From: a virus
DNA length: 49,545 nt
Strand: one strand, 5' to 3'
Virus record (IMG/VR): IMGVR_UViG_3300008261_000034
Span: 1 to 49,545 of that record
Shown here: positions 27,701 through 36,248 of the stretch, one piece after another
How the letters are laid out: every line of letters begins with the position of its first letter
Numbering within the stretch: position 1 is the stretch's first letter
The notes under the pieces: generated by a model
Seen by the model: only the letters and a program-made list of their open reading frames with translations
The model's database searches: none
Told to the model about the DNA's origin: nothing
Program-made: the position numbers and the translations under genes

Positions 27701-27730
27701 AAAAAAAGGGGTTATAAAAAACCCCTTTTT
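27701..27730 (-). terminator. Rho-independent terminator after nrdA
   Basis: Eleven-base-pair stem pairing 27703-27713 with 27720-27730 (AAAAAGGGGTT with AACCCCTTTTT), a 6-nt loop, and a T-run on the minus strand. It lies 21 nt after the nrdA stop codon and separates the replication block from the second structural block. The A/T-flanked stem could also work in the other direction. Confidence 0.85.
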
Positions 27731-27751
27731 ATTTATTATTTAATATAATTT

Positions 27752-29905
27752 TTAAGCTGAACAACCAAAACATTCAAATTGACTATCTTTAGGTTTTTCA
27801 ACTTGAGTTATTTGATTGGAAGCTAATTTTTTATTAGCTTCTAATTTAGATTTAGTTCTAGTGTAATAAACACCAGTTTTTAAACCACCTTTCCAAGCAT
27901 ACATAAGAGCTGAAGCTATTTTAGCATATTTAGCATCAGAGTGATACACATTTAATGATTGTGATTGGTCAACATACTTATTTCTAATTATAGACAAATC
28001 CAATAATACTTTTTGTGGTATTTCCCATACATCTTTATATCTAAATCTAACATCTTCTGGAATTTCTACAATATTTTGAATGCTACCTTGATTAGCAATA
28101 ACTTTATCAATCATATCTCTATCCCATAAACCTAAATCTAATAATTCATTTACCAAATATTTGTTTACGATTAAGAACTCACCTTGACCTACACGTCTTG
28201 TAAATAAGTTAGATGTTACTGGTTCAAATGATTCGAATACACCTAATAAAATAGCAGAAGATGCAGTCGGCATAAGTGCTAATAATAAACTGTTTAACAT
28301 TGGGATTGGTTGACCTTCTGGTAATGGTGACCATCCTTCGATATAAGTTTTACCTTCTGAATATGGACTACCTTCCCATGATGGATAATTTCTACCTTGT
28401 TCAATAGCTAATCTCATAGATTCTTCAACAGCAGCTTTATACATCGTTTCAAAGATATCTTTGTTCCATTGTTTAGCTTCTTCTGATTCATAAGCAATTT
28501 TTTTCTTAGCAAAGAAATCAGCCATACCAGCTACACCTATAGCTAACGCTCTTTGGTCTTCACCAGCAGCTTTACTCCAATCGTCAGACCATTTGTTTCT
28601 ATCTATCACCTTATTTAAAGCCTTCACAAGAACTTTTGTTGTCTTAGCAATAGTTTCTAGTGTATCGTGTTGTGAAAGGTTAACAGAAGCCAACGTACAC
28701 TGTGGAGTGTATTTTGGTTTTGATGCTTGGAATACTTCAATACAAAGATTACTTTGTTTGATGATTCCAATATTTCTTTGCATATTGTTTTTATTAGCAT
28801 TATCTTTAAACATCACATATGGTTTTCCACTTTCAACTTGTGATTTGATAATAGCATCAAAAATACTTTTAGGATTAACTTTTTTACCCAAACCTAATTC
28901 TACAGCTTTGTAGTATTCAGCAACGAATTCTTCACCATGTAATTCATAAAGTGGTGTTAAACCAGCTTTTTTAATTTCATTAGGGCAGAATGTATACCAA
29001 TCTTCATTGTTTTGTAATTTTTCCATAAACAAATCGTTGATAATCACAGATGTGAATAAATCTCTAGTTCTTAATTGCTCATCACCAATAGGTAATGTTA
29101 ACTCTAAGAAATCTAATATATCTCTATGCCATACTGATAAGTATAACGCACAACTTCCAGAACGAGAACCTTGTTTATAGAATCTCATTTTAGATTGAAC
29201 CATATCCGCTAATCTAATAACACCTCCAGCATTACCTTTAAATGATTCTACAATGCTATCTTTAGAACGTAATGGGTCGATTAATAATCCAATACCAGAA
29301 CCTTCTTTTGATGCAGCAGCAATTTTTGTTAATGTTTCTTCAATACCTTCAAATGAATCTTCTTCTAAATGAGTTAAGTTACATGAAATCATACCGTTTC
29401 TTTCTGGCACACCAGCATTCGTATATGTTGGTGTTGCAAAATTACCACGTTTTGACGTAATCTCATCTAATAATTCAATTCTATCTGATTCATTATCTTC
29501 ATGTAAATAACCAGCAACACGATTATACATACATGATGGTAACTCAGTTGCCGTTTTTTTATCATCTTTTAATGAATATTTTGATAAAAAAGTTGTAGCC
29601 GCAAAGAAATCATAAGTCAAATCAACTGGTTGTAATTCTTTACCAACGATTTTAGATTGTCTTGATAAAAGAATTCTACCACCCAGTAATGAATAATCTG
29701 GGTGTTGAATCACTTTATCAGCCGCTTTAAACGCTATTATCTCATCTATTTCTGTTGTTGTAATATTATCACTAATCAACGGAATTACTTCTTGGAATAA
29801 CGTATCAGAATCAACTTTAAGACCTTTAGCTTGAGTCTTGATTCTAGTTAATATTTTGTTTGGCGTAAACGCTTGTGTCGATTTATCTCTTTTTACTATT
29901 CTCAT
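27752..29905 (-). CDS. nrdA: Class Ia ribonucleotide reductase, large subunit
   Basis: Reduces ribonucleoside diphosphates to deoxyribonucleotides for phage DNA synthesis. Residues 1-90 are an ATP-cone regulatory domain (MRIVKRDKSTQAFTPNKILT). Catalytic residues are present: redox cysteines C175 (MISCNL) and C403 (PQCTLASVNL), and the radical site N386-C388-E390 (SNLCIE). The Tyr pair of the radical path is present in LKTGVYYTRT near the C-terminus, and the C-terminal redox pair is C712/C715 (ECFGCSA). Its 717 residues are slightly fewer than T4 NrdA (about 750), with nothing essential missing. It follows nrdB by 12 nt, so the two subunits are made from one transcript, which ends at the terminator just downstream. 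It appears intact and active. Confidence 0.95.
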   Translation of the reverse strand: MRIVKRDKSTQAFTPNKILTRIKTQAKGLKVDSDTLFQEVIPLISDNITTTEIDEIIAFKAADKVIQHPDYSLLGGRILLSRQSKIVGKELQPVDLTYDFFAATTFLSKYSLKDDKKTATELPSCMYNRVAGYLHEDNESDRIELLDEITSKRGNFATPTYTNAGVPERNGMISCNLTHLEEDSFEGIEETLTKIAAASKEGSGIGLLIDPLRSKDSIVESFKGNAGGVIRLADMVQSKMRFYKQGSRSGSCALYLSVWHRDILDFLELTLPIGDEQLRTRDLFTSVIINDLFMEKLQNNEDWYTFCPNEIKKAGLTPLYELHGEEFVAEYYKAVELGLGKKVNPKSIFDAIIKSQVESGKPYVMFKDNANKNNMQRNIGIIKQSNLCIEVFQASKPKYTPQCTLASVNLSQHDTLETIAKTTKVLVKALNKVIDRNKWSDDWSKAAGEDQRALAIGVAGMADFFAKKKIAYESEEAKQWNKDIFETMYKAAVEESMRLAIEQGRNYPSWEGSPYSEGKTYIEGWSPLPEGQPIPMLNSLLLALMPTASSAILLGVFESFEPVTSNLFTRRVGQGEFLIVNKYLVNELLDLGLWDRDMIDKVIANQGSIQNIVEIPEDVRFRYKDVWEIPQKVLLDLSIIRNKYVDQSQSLNVYHSDAKYAKIASALMYAWKGGLKTGVYYTRTKSKLEANKKLASNQITQVEKPKDSQFECFGCSA

Positions 29906-29917
29906 ATCTTATTATAA

Positions 29918-30871
29918 TTAAAATTCTTCATCAAACATACCATCTATCGTTGTTGGTATCTCAACTCTAGTATATTCACCTTCTCTTTTTTCAAAGAAAT
30001 TATTTTTAGAAGATAATCCAATTCTAGACATATATTCTAAAGGATTTCTAACATTGAACTCAACTGGACAACCAAAGTCATTCAAGACAATATCCGTAAC
30101 GTATTGAACGTATTTAATCATATCTTGTTTTGTTAAACCTTGAAGACCATCTGGCATACTTTCTTCGATGAAAACTTTTTCAACTTCGTAACAACCTAAA
30201 ACTATTTTTCTGATTTCTTCTTTTGATAGTTTATATTCATCTTTAAGATAGTTTTTATATAATCTAAGAGCAAACTCGTAATGGAATGTTTCATCACGTA
30301 AAATCAATTCATTCATTGCAGCTAGTCCTGGCATTTTATTACGACTTCTATACCAGAATACACCAGCAAAAACACTAGCAAATGAAATACCTTCAACACA
30401 AGCAAACGCTAATAATCTGTGTGGGAACGATGGATGTTGAATCCAATTTTCACCCCAAGCAGCTTTTTTAGCAACAGCTGGATTTGATTCCATAGCATTA
30501 AATAATGCTTCTTTTTCAATTAAATCTTTGATATATGTCTCAATCAATAATGAATAACCGTTTGCATGTACTTGTTCTATAAACGTTTGGTGACCATAAA
30601 AATATTGGGCCTCTAATATTTCAACTTCTCTTTGAAAGTTGTTGGCTAAATTTTCTATAACCAAACCATCTGAAATAGCAAAAAATGCTAAGATGTTTTT
30701 AAGATAAATTTTTTCCTCTTCTTTTAATTCATCAAATTTATCTTTTGATAAGTCTGGTTCTTCAGCAACCCAAGTTTGGGCTTCGGCTTTCTTGTAATCT
30801 TCCCATAAGTCATTATGAATTACTGGGAAAATAGAATACCTTTTCTTTAAAGTTTTGTCTTTTAAATACAT
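29918..30871 (-). CDS. nrdB: Class Ia ribonucleotide reductase, small subunit
   Basis: Carries the di-iron tyrosyl-radical cofactor for NrdA. Metal ligands are visible in family order: D40 (EEPDLSKD), E99 and H102 (IEQVHANGY), E160 (CVEGISF), E194 and H197 (RDETFHYEF). The radical tyrosine is Y106, four residues after H102, so this is a tyrosyl-radical (class Ia-like) enzyme rather than a Tyr-less variant. The usual HSExY segment reads HANGY here. Length 317 is a little short compared with E. coli NrdB (376). The C-terminus, IDGMFDEEF, is the acidic tail that docks on NrdA. The gene lies 18 nt after the helicase gene and 12 nt before nrdA. Confidence 0.95.
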   Translation of the reverse strand: MYLKDKTLKKRYSIFPVIHNDLWEDYKKAEAQTWVAEEPDLSKDKFDELKEEEKIYLKNILAFFAISDGLVIENLANNFQREVEILEAQYFYGHQTFIEQVHANGYSLLIETYIKDLIEKEALFNAMESNPAVAKKAAWGENWIQHPSFPHRLLAFACVEGISFASVFAGVFWYRSRNKMPGLAAMNELILRDETFHYEFALRLYKNYLKDEYKLSKEEIRKIVLGCYEVEKVFIEESMPDGLQGLTKQDMIKYVQYVTDIVLNDFGCPVEFNVRNPLEYMSRIGLSSKNNFFEKREGEYTRVEIPTTIDGMFDEEF

Positions 30872-30889
30872 ATTTTATTTTATTTTATA

Positions 30890-32308
30890 TTAGTCTACCT
30901 TAGTTATATTTAAGGCATTTATGAGTGCATTTTTTTGTTGTGCATGCTCTAACGCTTCAGCTACTCTTTTTTGTCCAGCAACTTCTTTACCGTGTTTGTG
31001 TTCAGTATGTGTCATAGCACCATTGCTATTACCCATATCAATTTGAATTTTAGCGTTATCAAATCTAATGTTTTCGTAAATAACACCAGACTTACCAAAA
31101 CGTGATTTTAAGATAGCCATAGTAGCAGTTCCAGCTTCTTTTTGGTCTAATGTTTTAGCGATAGATACAACAAAGTGAGCAATTTGTGCTTTTTTAATCG
31201 AACCACCCATTTGGTCAGCCTCAACTACATCAGCTTTAATCGAGCTTCTATTCCCTTGAATTGCGGTCCATCCAGCGATATCCAATTCAGCTAACATAGC
31301 TTCAAATTGTCTCATAACACTACCCTCACCTACGTTTGCATCATCATATCTTTTAGATGGTTCAACACAATCGATGTAATCTAATAAAACCATATCTGGT
31401 TTCCAACCTTGTGCTATTAACTTTCTGATATATTGTCTAATAACTGGTATAGTTGTACCATCACTAGAAAACTTTTTAAGTCTTAAAGAACCTTTTCCTT
31501 TAGCCATTTCTTTAGACATTTCTTCAAGTTCTGTTTTATGGTCAGCTAATTCATTTAAATCAAACCCAGACCAACATGCTAAATGTTTTCTTTGAATTAC
31601 TTTTGGATTATCTTCAAAGAATATTTGTAAAACTTTATTACCATCATTCATAGATGTGTTTGCTATTTTGGTAATCATTGTGGTTTTACCAACACCAAAC
31701 GGTGCTAAAATAGTTGCTAATTCACCTTTAGCTAAACCACCATCCATTATTTCATCCAACCCTTTAATACCAGTTCTGATTGGTTTTCTAAAGTCTTCAT
31801 CTAATACGCTACTTATGTCATCAAAAACATCCATACCATCATCTTTGTTATCACCACGTTCAAGTGCTTTTCTTAATATAGATTCACATTGTTCATAATC
31901 TTCAATGTTACCTTTATTGATTATTTTGGTGATTTCAGCATTAGCTTTTTTAAGTTCTTGTGTTTTACAGAACTTCATTGCTAAATCTTGTATCTTTAAA
32001 GTATCGTTTAAATCAGCCTCTTGTACCTTTCTTAACTGACTGATGATATATTTACGTTGAATATCATCTGAAACATCTTCTAATAGTCTAATTTCTAAAC
32101 TACCTACATCTGGTATTACATCATCTTTTGTTTTGGCATCTTTAATTGTTGCGGCAACAACTCTTAAATAAGGGTCTTCAAAATAATTTGGGTCAATAAT
32201 GTCAATGATATTGTTAGCGAACTTTCGGTCTGTTAAAATTTGGGCTATTAATCTTGTCTGATAATCTGCCCCTAAATACCCTAAATTACTTTTATCAATT
32301 TTTGCCAT
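30890..32308 (-). CDS. Replicative DNA helicase, DnaB-like
   Basis: Unwinds DNA at the replication fork, in T4 the role of gp41. It has 472 residues. Residues 1-100 are a DnaB-type N-terminal domain (LGADYQTRLIAQILTDRKFA). The RecA-like motor begins at about 175 with IRTGIKGLDEIMDGGLAKGE. Walker A is APFGVGKTT at 202-210. Walker B lies in DMVLLDYIDCVEPSKRY, and GGSIKKAQIAHFVVSIAKT is a conserved later motif. No intein or primase domain is fused. The gene lies downstream of the 165-residue unknown gene and before nrdB. The start at ATG 32306-32308 has an A-rich leader without a clear ribosome binding site. Confidence 0.9.
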   Translation of the reverse strand: MAKIDKSNLGYLGADYQTRLIAQILTDRKFANNIIDIIDPNYFEDPYLRVVAATIKDAKTKDDVIPDVGSLEIRLLEDVSDDIQRKYIISQLRKVQEADLNDTLKIQDLAMKFCKTQELKKANAEITKIINKGNIEDYEQCESILRKALERGDNKDDGMDVFDDISSVLDEDFRKPIRTGIKGLDEIMDGGLAKGELATILAPFGVGKTTMITKIANTSMNDGNKVLQIFFEDNPKVIQRKHLACWSGFDLNELADHKTELEEMSKEMAKGKGSLRLKKFSSDGTTIPVIRQYIRKLIAQGWKPDMVLLDYIDCVEPSKRYDDANVGEGSVMRQFEAMLAELDIAGWTAIQGNRSSIKADVVEADQMGGSIKKAQIAHFVVSIAKTLDQKEAGTATMAILKSRFGKSGVIYENIRFDNAKIQIDMGNSNGAMTHTEHKHGKEVAGQKRVAEALEHAQQKNALINALNITKVD

Positions 32309-32353
32309 ATGGTTAATACTTTTTTAAAAACTTTGTTGTTATAATAAATATAG

Positions 32354-32380
32354 AATGGTTGGCATTAAGCACCAACCATT
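32354..32380 (-). other. RNA hairpin enclosing a stop codon
   Basis: A 9-bp perfect stem, 32354-32362 (AATGGTTGG) with 32372-32380 (CCAACCATT), and a 9-nt loop that contains the TAA of the 165-residue gene. Downstream on the minus strand there is only a weak T-rich stretch (CTATATTTATTATAA), so it may be a leaky terminator, an RNA-stability element or a translation signal between this gene and the helicase. Confidence 0.5.
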
Positions 32381-32862
32381 GTATATTTTTTTTGACTGAA
32401 ATATTGTCTGATTTCTGACATGATAGATGGTATAATTTCTCTAACATCTACCGCATATCTCACCTTTGGTGGGAAATAATTACCACAGAACTCACTTTTA
32501 GCAACTGTCACTTTGTCAACCTTTAATTCAAATTGAAAATTATCAACTTTATCAAAAATTGTTTTAACAGTTTCTTCTTTTTGAATAAAGTAAGGGTTGA
32601 AATTATCCCATAAGTAATCAATCGATTTGTTTTGTAAGTATTTTGGTATAATACCCAGACCACCATATTGGCCATTGTTCATTCCAGCGATGTTATCCAT
32701 CAATTCTTTAAGTTCGTAAGACTTTAAAACATTCTCATTATAATCACGAATGTTAAAATACCTTTGACAAATAATATGGTCATTAATGTAAAGGATAAAT
32801 TCAAATCTTTGCTCTTCAACTCTATTAGTTGATGGTGCGCTGTTTTCTGTTTTTGTGCTCAT
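32365..32862 (-). CDS. Unknown protein (165 aa), replication gene cluster
   Basis: Not assignable to a named family. After a polar N-terminus (about residues 1-18) comes a compact alpha/beta protein: RFEFILYINDHIICQRYFNI, then YELKELMDNIAGMNNGQYGG. The C-terminal half has strand-like segments (FQFELKVDKVTVAKSEFCGN, then YPPK-like FPPKVRYAVDV) and a final helix. No nuclease or NTPase motif is visible. It lies between the 5'-3' exonuclease and helicase genes, which suggests a replication-related accessory role. Its stop codon sits in the loop of a perfect hairpin. Confidence 0.55.
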   Translation of the reverse strand: MSTKTENSAPSTNRVEEQRFEFILYINDHIICQRYFNIRDYNENVLKSYELKELMDNIAGMNNGQYGGLGIIPKYLQNKSIDYLWDNFNPYFIQKEETVKTIFDKVDNFQFELKVDKVTVAKSEFCGNYFPPKVRYAVDVREIIPSIMSEIRQYFSQKKYTMVGA

Positions 32863-32881
32863 CTTTTTTATGTATTAGTTA

Positions 32882-33934
32882 TTAAAAAATTAAATTTTCT
32901 CTTTCTATTAGTTTTTTAAATGGTAGTAGATAATCTGGATATCTCACTTCACCTATTGTTCTATCTAAACCATCTCTATGCATAAACTCATAAATGTTTT
33001 TTAGTTCTCTCCCAGTATCGTTCAAAGTACCATCTATAAGTTCATTAAAATTGTTTATAGCTTCTTCAGTCATTAATGGTTTTCTAAGGTTGATAAGTTT
33101 TTCGTTTATTTCGTAAATCTTATCACCTTGAGCCCCATCAGTAACACCATTTATGATGTTATCTAAAACTTTCAAAGGTTTTTTCTTTTCAGCTATTCTA
33201 GCCGCTTGTTTTTCTTTTGCTAGTTCGATTAATTCTTCTAAGAATATTTCTCTTTCAGTTATCTCTGGAAAGTTATTATACAATGTTTCCTCTCCTAACC
33301 CTTTTATTCCTTTTATACTATCTGAATTATCACCAATTAACATTTTAAATAAACATGCATTTTCTAACTTATAGCGAAAGTACGAATTAAAATTAGTTTT
33401 GTCAACATAATTCTTCTTATCTAAGTAATAAATTCTTACATCATCGTCAATAAGTTGAGCCATGTCTCTATCGTTAGTACAGATAGTAATTTTTTCATTA
33501 GGTTTTTTTGTTAGACAATAATATCCTATAAAGTCATCACCTTCAACAACTTCATCAATTAATTGTCTTACATATAAATCATTGAGATATTCCCAGATTA
33601 GGGCTCTTTGTCTGATTTCCTCTTCATCTATTGGATACGTGCCATTTTTGTAGTCTTTTCCTCTGGCACTTTTGTATGGTTCGTAGATATCATAACGTAA
33701 TCTACCACTTAATTTACCGTCCCAAAATACAAATACTCTGTGATATAGGTCTTCGGTAAGTAATTTTCTTACAGTAGTTAAAAAAGAATATAAACCACCT
33801 ACATATTCACCTTTGTGGTTATACTCATCTTTGGCTCCAGCAAATGCCCTCTTAAAAAGGGCATTGCCGTCAACCAATAATGTATTCTGAATTTTTTGTA
33901 CTGTTTCACCATTTCTTGGCGGTCTTTTATTCAC
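32882..33934 (-). CDS. 5'-3' exonuclease / flap endonuclease (RNase H-like)
   Basis: Likely removes RNA primers and 5' flaps, the task of T4 RNase H. Metal-binding acidic residues occur in family order: TLLVDGNALFKRAF (about residues 18-31), VFVFWDGKLSGRLR, then EVVEGDDFIGYYCL, TICTNDRDMAQLI, and the helix-hairpin-helix region LIGDNSDSIKGIKGLGEETL. Length 350 is close to the T4 enzyme (305). No polymerase domain is attached. The start is GTG at 33932-33934; the upstream frame reaches a stop without an ATG. It lies between the recombinase gene and the 165-residue unknown gene. Confidence 0.88.
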   Translation of the reverse strand: MNKRPPRNGETVQKIQNTLLVDGNALFKRAFAGAKDEYNHKGEYVGGLYSFLTTVRKLLTEDLYHRVFVFWDGKLSGRLRYDIYEPYKSARGKDYKNGTYPIDEEEIRQRALIWEYLNDLYVRQLIDEVVEGDDFIGYYCLTKKPNEKITICTNDRDMAQLIDDDVRIYYLDKKNYVDKTNFNSYFRYKLENACLFKMLIGDNSDSIKGIKGLGEETLYNNFPEITEREIFLEELIELAKEKQAARIAEKKKPLKVLDNIINGVTDGAQGDKIYEINEKLINLRKPLMTEEAINNFNELIDGTLNDTGRELKNIYEFMHRDGLDRTIGEVRYPDYLLPFKKLIERENLIF

Positions 33935-33963
33935 AGCATAAAACTTTAAATGTTAAACAATAA

Positions 33964-35058
33964 TTAAGCAGACATATCTTCTCTACTTAACCCTACCTCT
34001 TCTTTTACGATTTCAAAATCATCGTATTCTGTTTCTAATTGAGCTTTGAAAAACTCTTTGTATTCTTTTGTATACTCGTTGATTTTATCTGGACTTACAT
34101 AACCATGTGGTACAGATGCAATTTTTCCTTTTTGAACAACACCATTAACTTGGTTTTTCTCACATCTAATTCTAGTTTCAACACCGAACTCATATTCGTT
34201 ACCGTTCAACGTAGCTTTTAATTTCTCAGTTGAGTGAGTCAATATACCACCGAAATGGAAAATAAGTCTTGGAGAGTAGAAGAATGCTTCACCACCTTTA
34301 TGTTTAATAACTTTGTTCTCGTTATCTAACCAAATTTGTTGTACAACAGCAAATGTTGCAGTGTATTTAGAATCTTCACGTCTTGATGCTGGGATTCTAT
34401 AGTTAATTAATGATTTGAAACAAGTAGCTAATGCACCAGCAGTCCATTGATTGTTAGTAGTTTTAGATGTAGCACCTTTGAAACAGTTAATAGAACCAAC
34501 TGAGTCCCAAAAGAACGCAACGTCTCTAGGTAACACATCTTCTTGTTGTGCATCTAACATAGAATTCATGTGGTATGAAATGTCTTCAACAACTGGCTCA
34601 TATCTTAATGGTTTACTAGTCATTTTACTATGTTGATGGTCATAACAAGAATACATTCTAACTAAATCTGGACCTTGTAAAAATATAAAGTCACCTTCAT
34701 AATTTATTTCACCAGTTTCTTCATCTACAACTTCCTCAAATTGTACACCAATTTTTTTAGCATGGTCCCAGTTCCAGTTACCTTCAGTTTCATAAATAAT
34801 AGGTAAGATACCTAATCTTTGACAACCAGCAACACCTTCATACATTGCAGTTGATTTACCAGTATTTGAGTAACCTCTAAAACTAGTAAAATAACCAATT
34901 GGAATTCCAGGTACCTTAACAGCTTCGTGAAAAGCTTCTGATAATGGAATCCAAGCTAAATCTCTTTCTTTAATTTGAAAATCTAAACCTTGATTTTTCT
35001 TAAAGTCATTTAAATTAAATTCTTTTTTCTCAATTCCTTTTGTTGGTTTTTTAGCCAT
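33964..35058 (-). CDS. uvsX: UvsX/RecA-like recombinase
   Basis: Forms filaments on single-stranded DNA and drives strand exchange for recombination-dependent replication and repair. Walker A is GYSNTGKST at residues 62-70. The catalytic ETEGNW follows at about 90-95, and Walker B is FFWDSVGS at about 182-189. The spacing follows the RecA/UvsX core, and at 364 residues the protein is close to T4 UvsX (about 390). A glutamine-containing segment (FAVVQQIWLDNENKVI) may be the DNA-binding loop. It lies directly downstream of the gp32-like gene, across a terminator, so its expression may rely on read-through or an unrecognised promoter. In T4 these two proteins act together on single-stranded DNA. 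Confidence 0.88.
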   Translation of the reverse strand: MAKKPTKGIEKKEFNLNDFKKNQGLDFQIKERDLAWIPLSEAFHEAVKVPGIPIGYFTSFRGYSNTGKSTAMYEGVAGCQRLGILPIIYETEGNWNWDHAKKIGVQFEEVVDEETGEINYEGDFIFLQGPDLVRMYSCYDHQHSKMTSKPLRYEPVVEDISYHMNSMLDAQQEDVLPRDVAFFWDSVGSINCFKGATSKTTNNQWTAGALATCFKSLINYRIPASRREDSKYTATFAVVQQIWLDNENKVIKHKGGEAFFYSPRLIFHFGGILTHSTEKLKATLNGNEYEFGVETRIRCEKNQVNGVVQKGKIASVPHGYVSPDKINEYTKEYKEFFKAQLETEYDDFEIVKEEVGLSREDMSA

Positions 35059-35093
35059 TTTGTTAATATTACTTCTCTTGTTATTTTAGAACA

Positions 35094-35121
35094 AAAAGGG
35101 AGCAATTTCTCACTCCCTTTT
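35094..35121 (-). terminator. Rho-independent terminator after gp32-like gene
   Basis: A 9-bp stem, 35094-35102 (AAAAGGGAG) with 35113-35121 (CTCCCTTTT), a 10-nt loop, and a T-rich run on the minus strand (TTTTTGTT). It lies 9 nt after the stop codon at 35131 and before the recombinase gene. It should end most transcripts of the gp32-like gene and let part of them continue. Confidence 0.8.
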
Positions 35122-35130
35122 GTTTAGTTT

Positions 35131-36039
35131 TTAGAACGGTAAATCGTCTTCATCTTCATCAGATGTAGCAACTGGTTCAGATTTAGGAGCTTTAGTTGTA
35201 GAAGCTTGTATATTAGCTTTTACATTTTCAACACCCATTGTTATTTCATCTTCCATAGATGAGTCAGTTGATTTAGAAGTCAAAGATTCTTTATCAACAT
35301 ATTTTTTCTCATCTTTGTCCCATACTGGAATCCCACCTTTAACGATTATTTCTAAATAATCATAAGATTTTACTGAATAAACATCTTCCCATGTTCTTTC
35401 ATCAGCCAACCATTCAGCAGCTTTTTCAGCATCATCACTTAATGGTGTTGAATCTAACGCTACGATAGCAGAAACAACTGGAACATTGTTTTGGTTTCTG
35501 TTAATCGAGATTGACAAATCACGACCATTTTCAGCATCAGTGATATTTTTGTTTGTTTTCAACGCTGTTAATACACCGTGAATTTTATCAAAAACACCTT
35601 CTTTTCTGTAATCATGGTTGAATCTCCAGAATTTTACACCTTCGTCTTCGTGTTCTCTGTCAATTACTTTAACCACATACATTTTACGAGCGGCATATTT
35701 TTTTGCTAACTCTTTGTCAGATTCTTTACCAGTTGATAACAATTCTTCACGAGCCTCACAGAAAGGACAAGCTTCACCTTTTTCATGTTTTAAACAAGCA
35801 AAAGTTTTCCACTCACCGTCAATTTGTACTTTGTGACCGTGTACCTCAATAAAAGGGGAACCGTTTTTAGATGGAAGGATTCTGATTTCCTTAGTTGCAG
35901 ATTTCACACCGTCTTTAATGTGTGTGTTAAAGTAGTTTTTTAAATCATAGACTTTCTCTGATTTTTTCTCGTACTTAGGAGCGTTGTTTTTCTCGTACTG
36001 TTCTAGCATTGCTTCCAATGCGCTTTTTTCATTACTCAT
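35131..36039 (-). CDS. Single-stranded DNA binding protein, T4 gp32-like
   Basis: Coats single-stranded DNA during replication and recombination. The gp32 zinc site is visible as H69-x12-C82-x8-C91-x2-C94 (ACLKHEKGEACPFCE). T4 has H-x12-C-x9-C-x2-C, so one loop is a residue shorter here. The basic N-terminal segment (to about residue 30) fits the cooperativity region. The C-terminus is an acidic tail ending SDEDEDDLPF. In gp32 the acidic tail recruits partners; DDLPF also resembles the tip of bacterial SSB. Length 302 equals T4 gp32 (301). Two host-type promoters lie upstream and a terminator follows, making a nearly separate high-expression unit. Assignment is firm. Confidence 0.9.
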   Translation of the reverse strand: MSNEKSALEAMLEQYEKNNAPKYEKKSEKVYDLKNYFNTHIKDGVKSATKEIRILPSKNGSPFIEVHGHKVQIDGEWKTFACLKHEKGEACPFCEAREELLSTGKESDKELAKKYAARKMYVVKVIDREHEDEGVKFWRFNHDYRKEGVFDKIHGVLTALKTNKNITDAENGRDLSISINRNQNNVPVVSAIVALDSTPLSDDAEKAAEWLADERTWEDVYSVKSYDYLEIIVKGGIPVWDKDEKKYVDKESLTSKSTDSSMEDEITMGVENVKANIQASTTKAPKSEPVATSDEDEDDLPF

Positions 36040-36090
36040 TTTACTTCTATTTTTAGTTTATGTTATTACTTACACAGTTAAATTATATTA

Positions 36091-36121
36091 CAAATATACT
36101 ACACAATTGGTCAAAAGTCAA
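36091..36121 (-). promoter_or_regulatory. Bacteroidota-type promoter, proximal, for gp32-like gene
   Basis: On the minus strand TTG (36119-36121), 20 nt, then TATATTTG (36091-36098), an exact TAnnTTTG -7 box. The transcript would have a leader of about 45-50 nt before the ATG at 36039. Confidence 0.7.
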
Positions 36122-36155
36122 GTAATTTTTTAATATAATTTTATTTAATTTTTTA

Positions 36156-36186
36156 CAAATGTACAACATTTATATTCATATTGCAA
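36156..36186 (-). promoter_or_regulatory. Bacteroidota-type promoter, distal, for gp32-like gene
   Basis: On the minus strand TTG (36184-36186), 20 nt, then TACATTTG (36156-36163). The sequence around the -7 box (ATAAATGTTGTACATTTG) matches the promoter at 38262-38292 in 17 of 18 positions. It lies just after the terminator at 36203-36230. Confidence 0.7.
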
Positions 36187-36194
36187 CATGTTAA

Positions 36195-36230
36195 TAAAAA
36201 AAATTAAGGCCCATAAAAATGAGCCCTAAT
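36195..36230 (-). terminator. Rho-independent terminator after the acidic 254-aa gene
   Basis: A 12-bp stem with two G-T pairs, 36219-36230 with 36203-36214 (ATTAGGGCTCAT with ATGGGCCTTAAT on the minus strand), a TTTT loop, and a run of T residues after it. It ends the transcript of the small genes and insulates the gp32-like unit. Confidence 0.8.
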
Positions 36231-36248
36231 AATTTGGTTTTTAATTAT

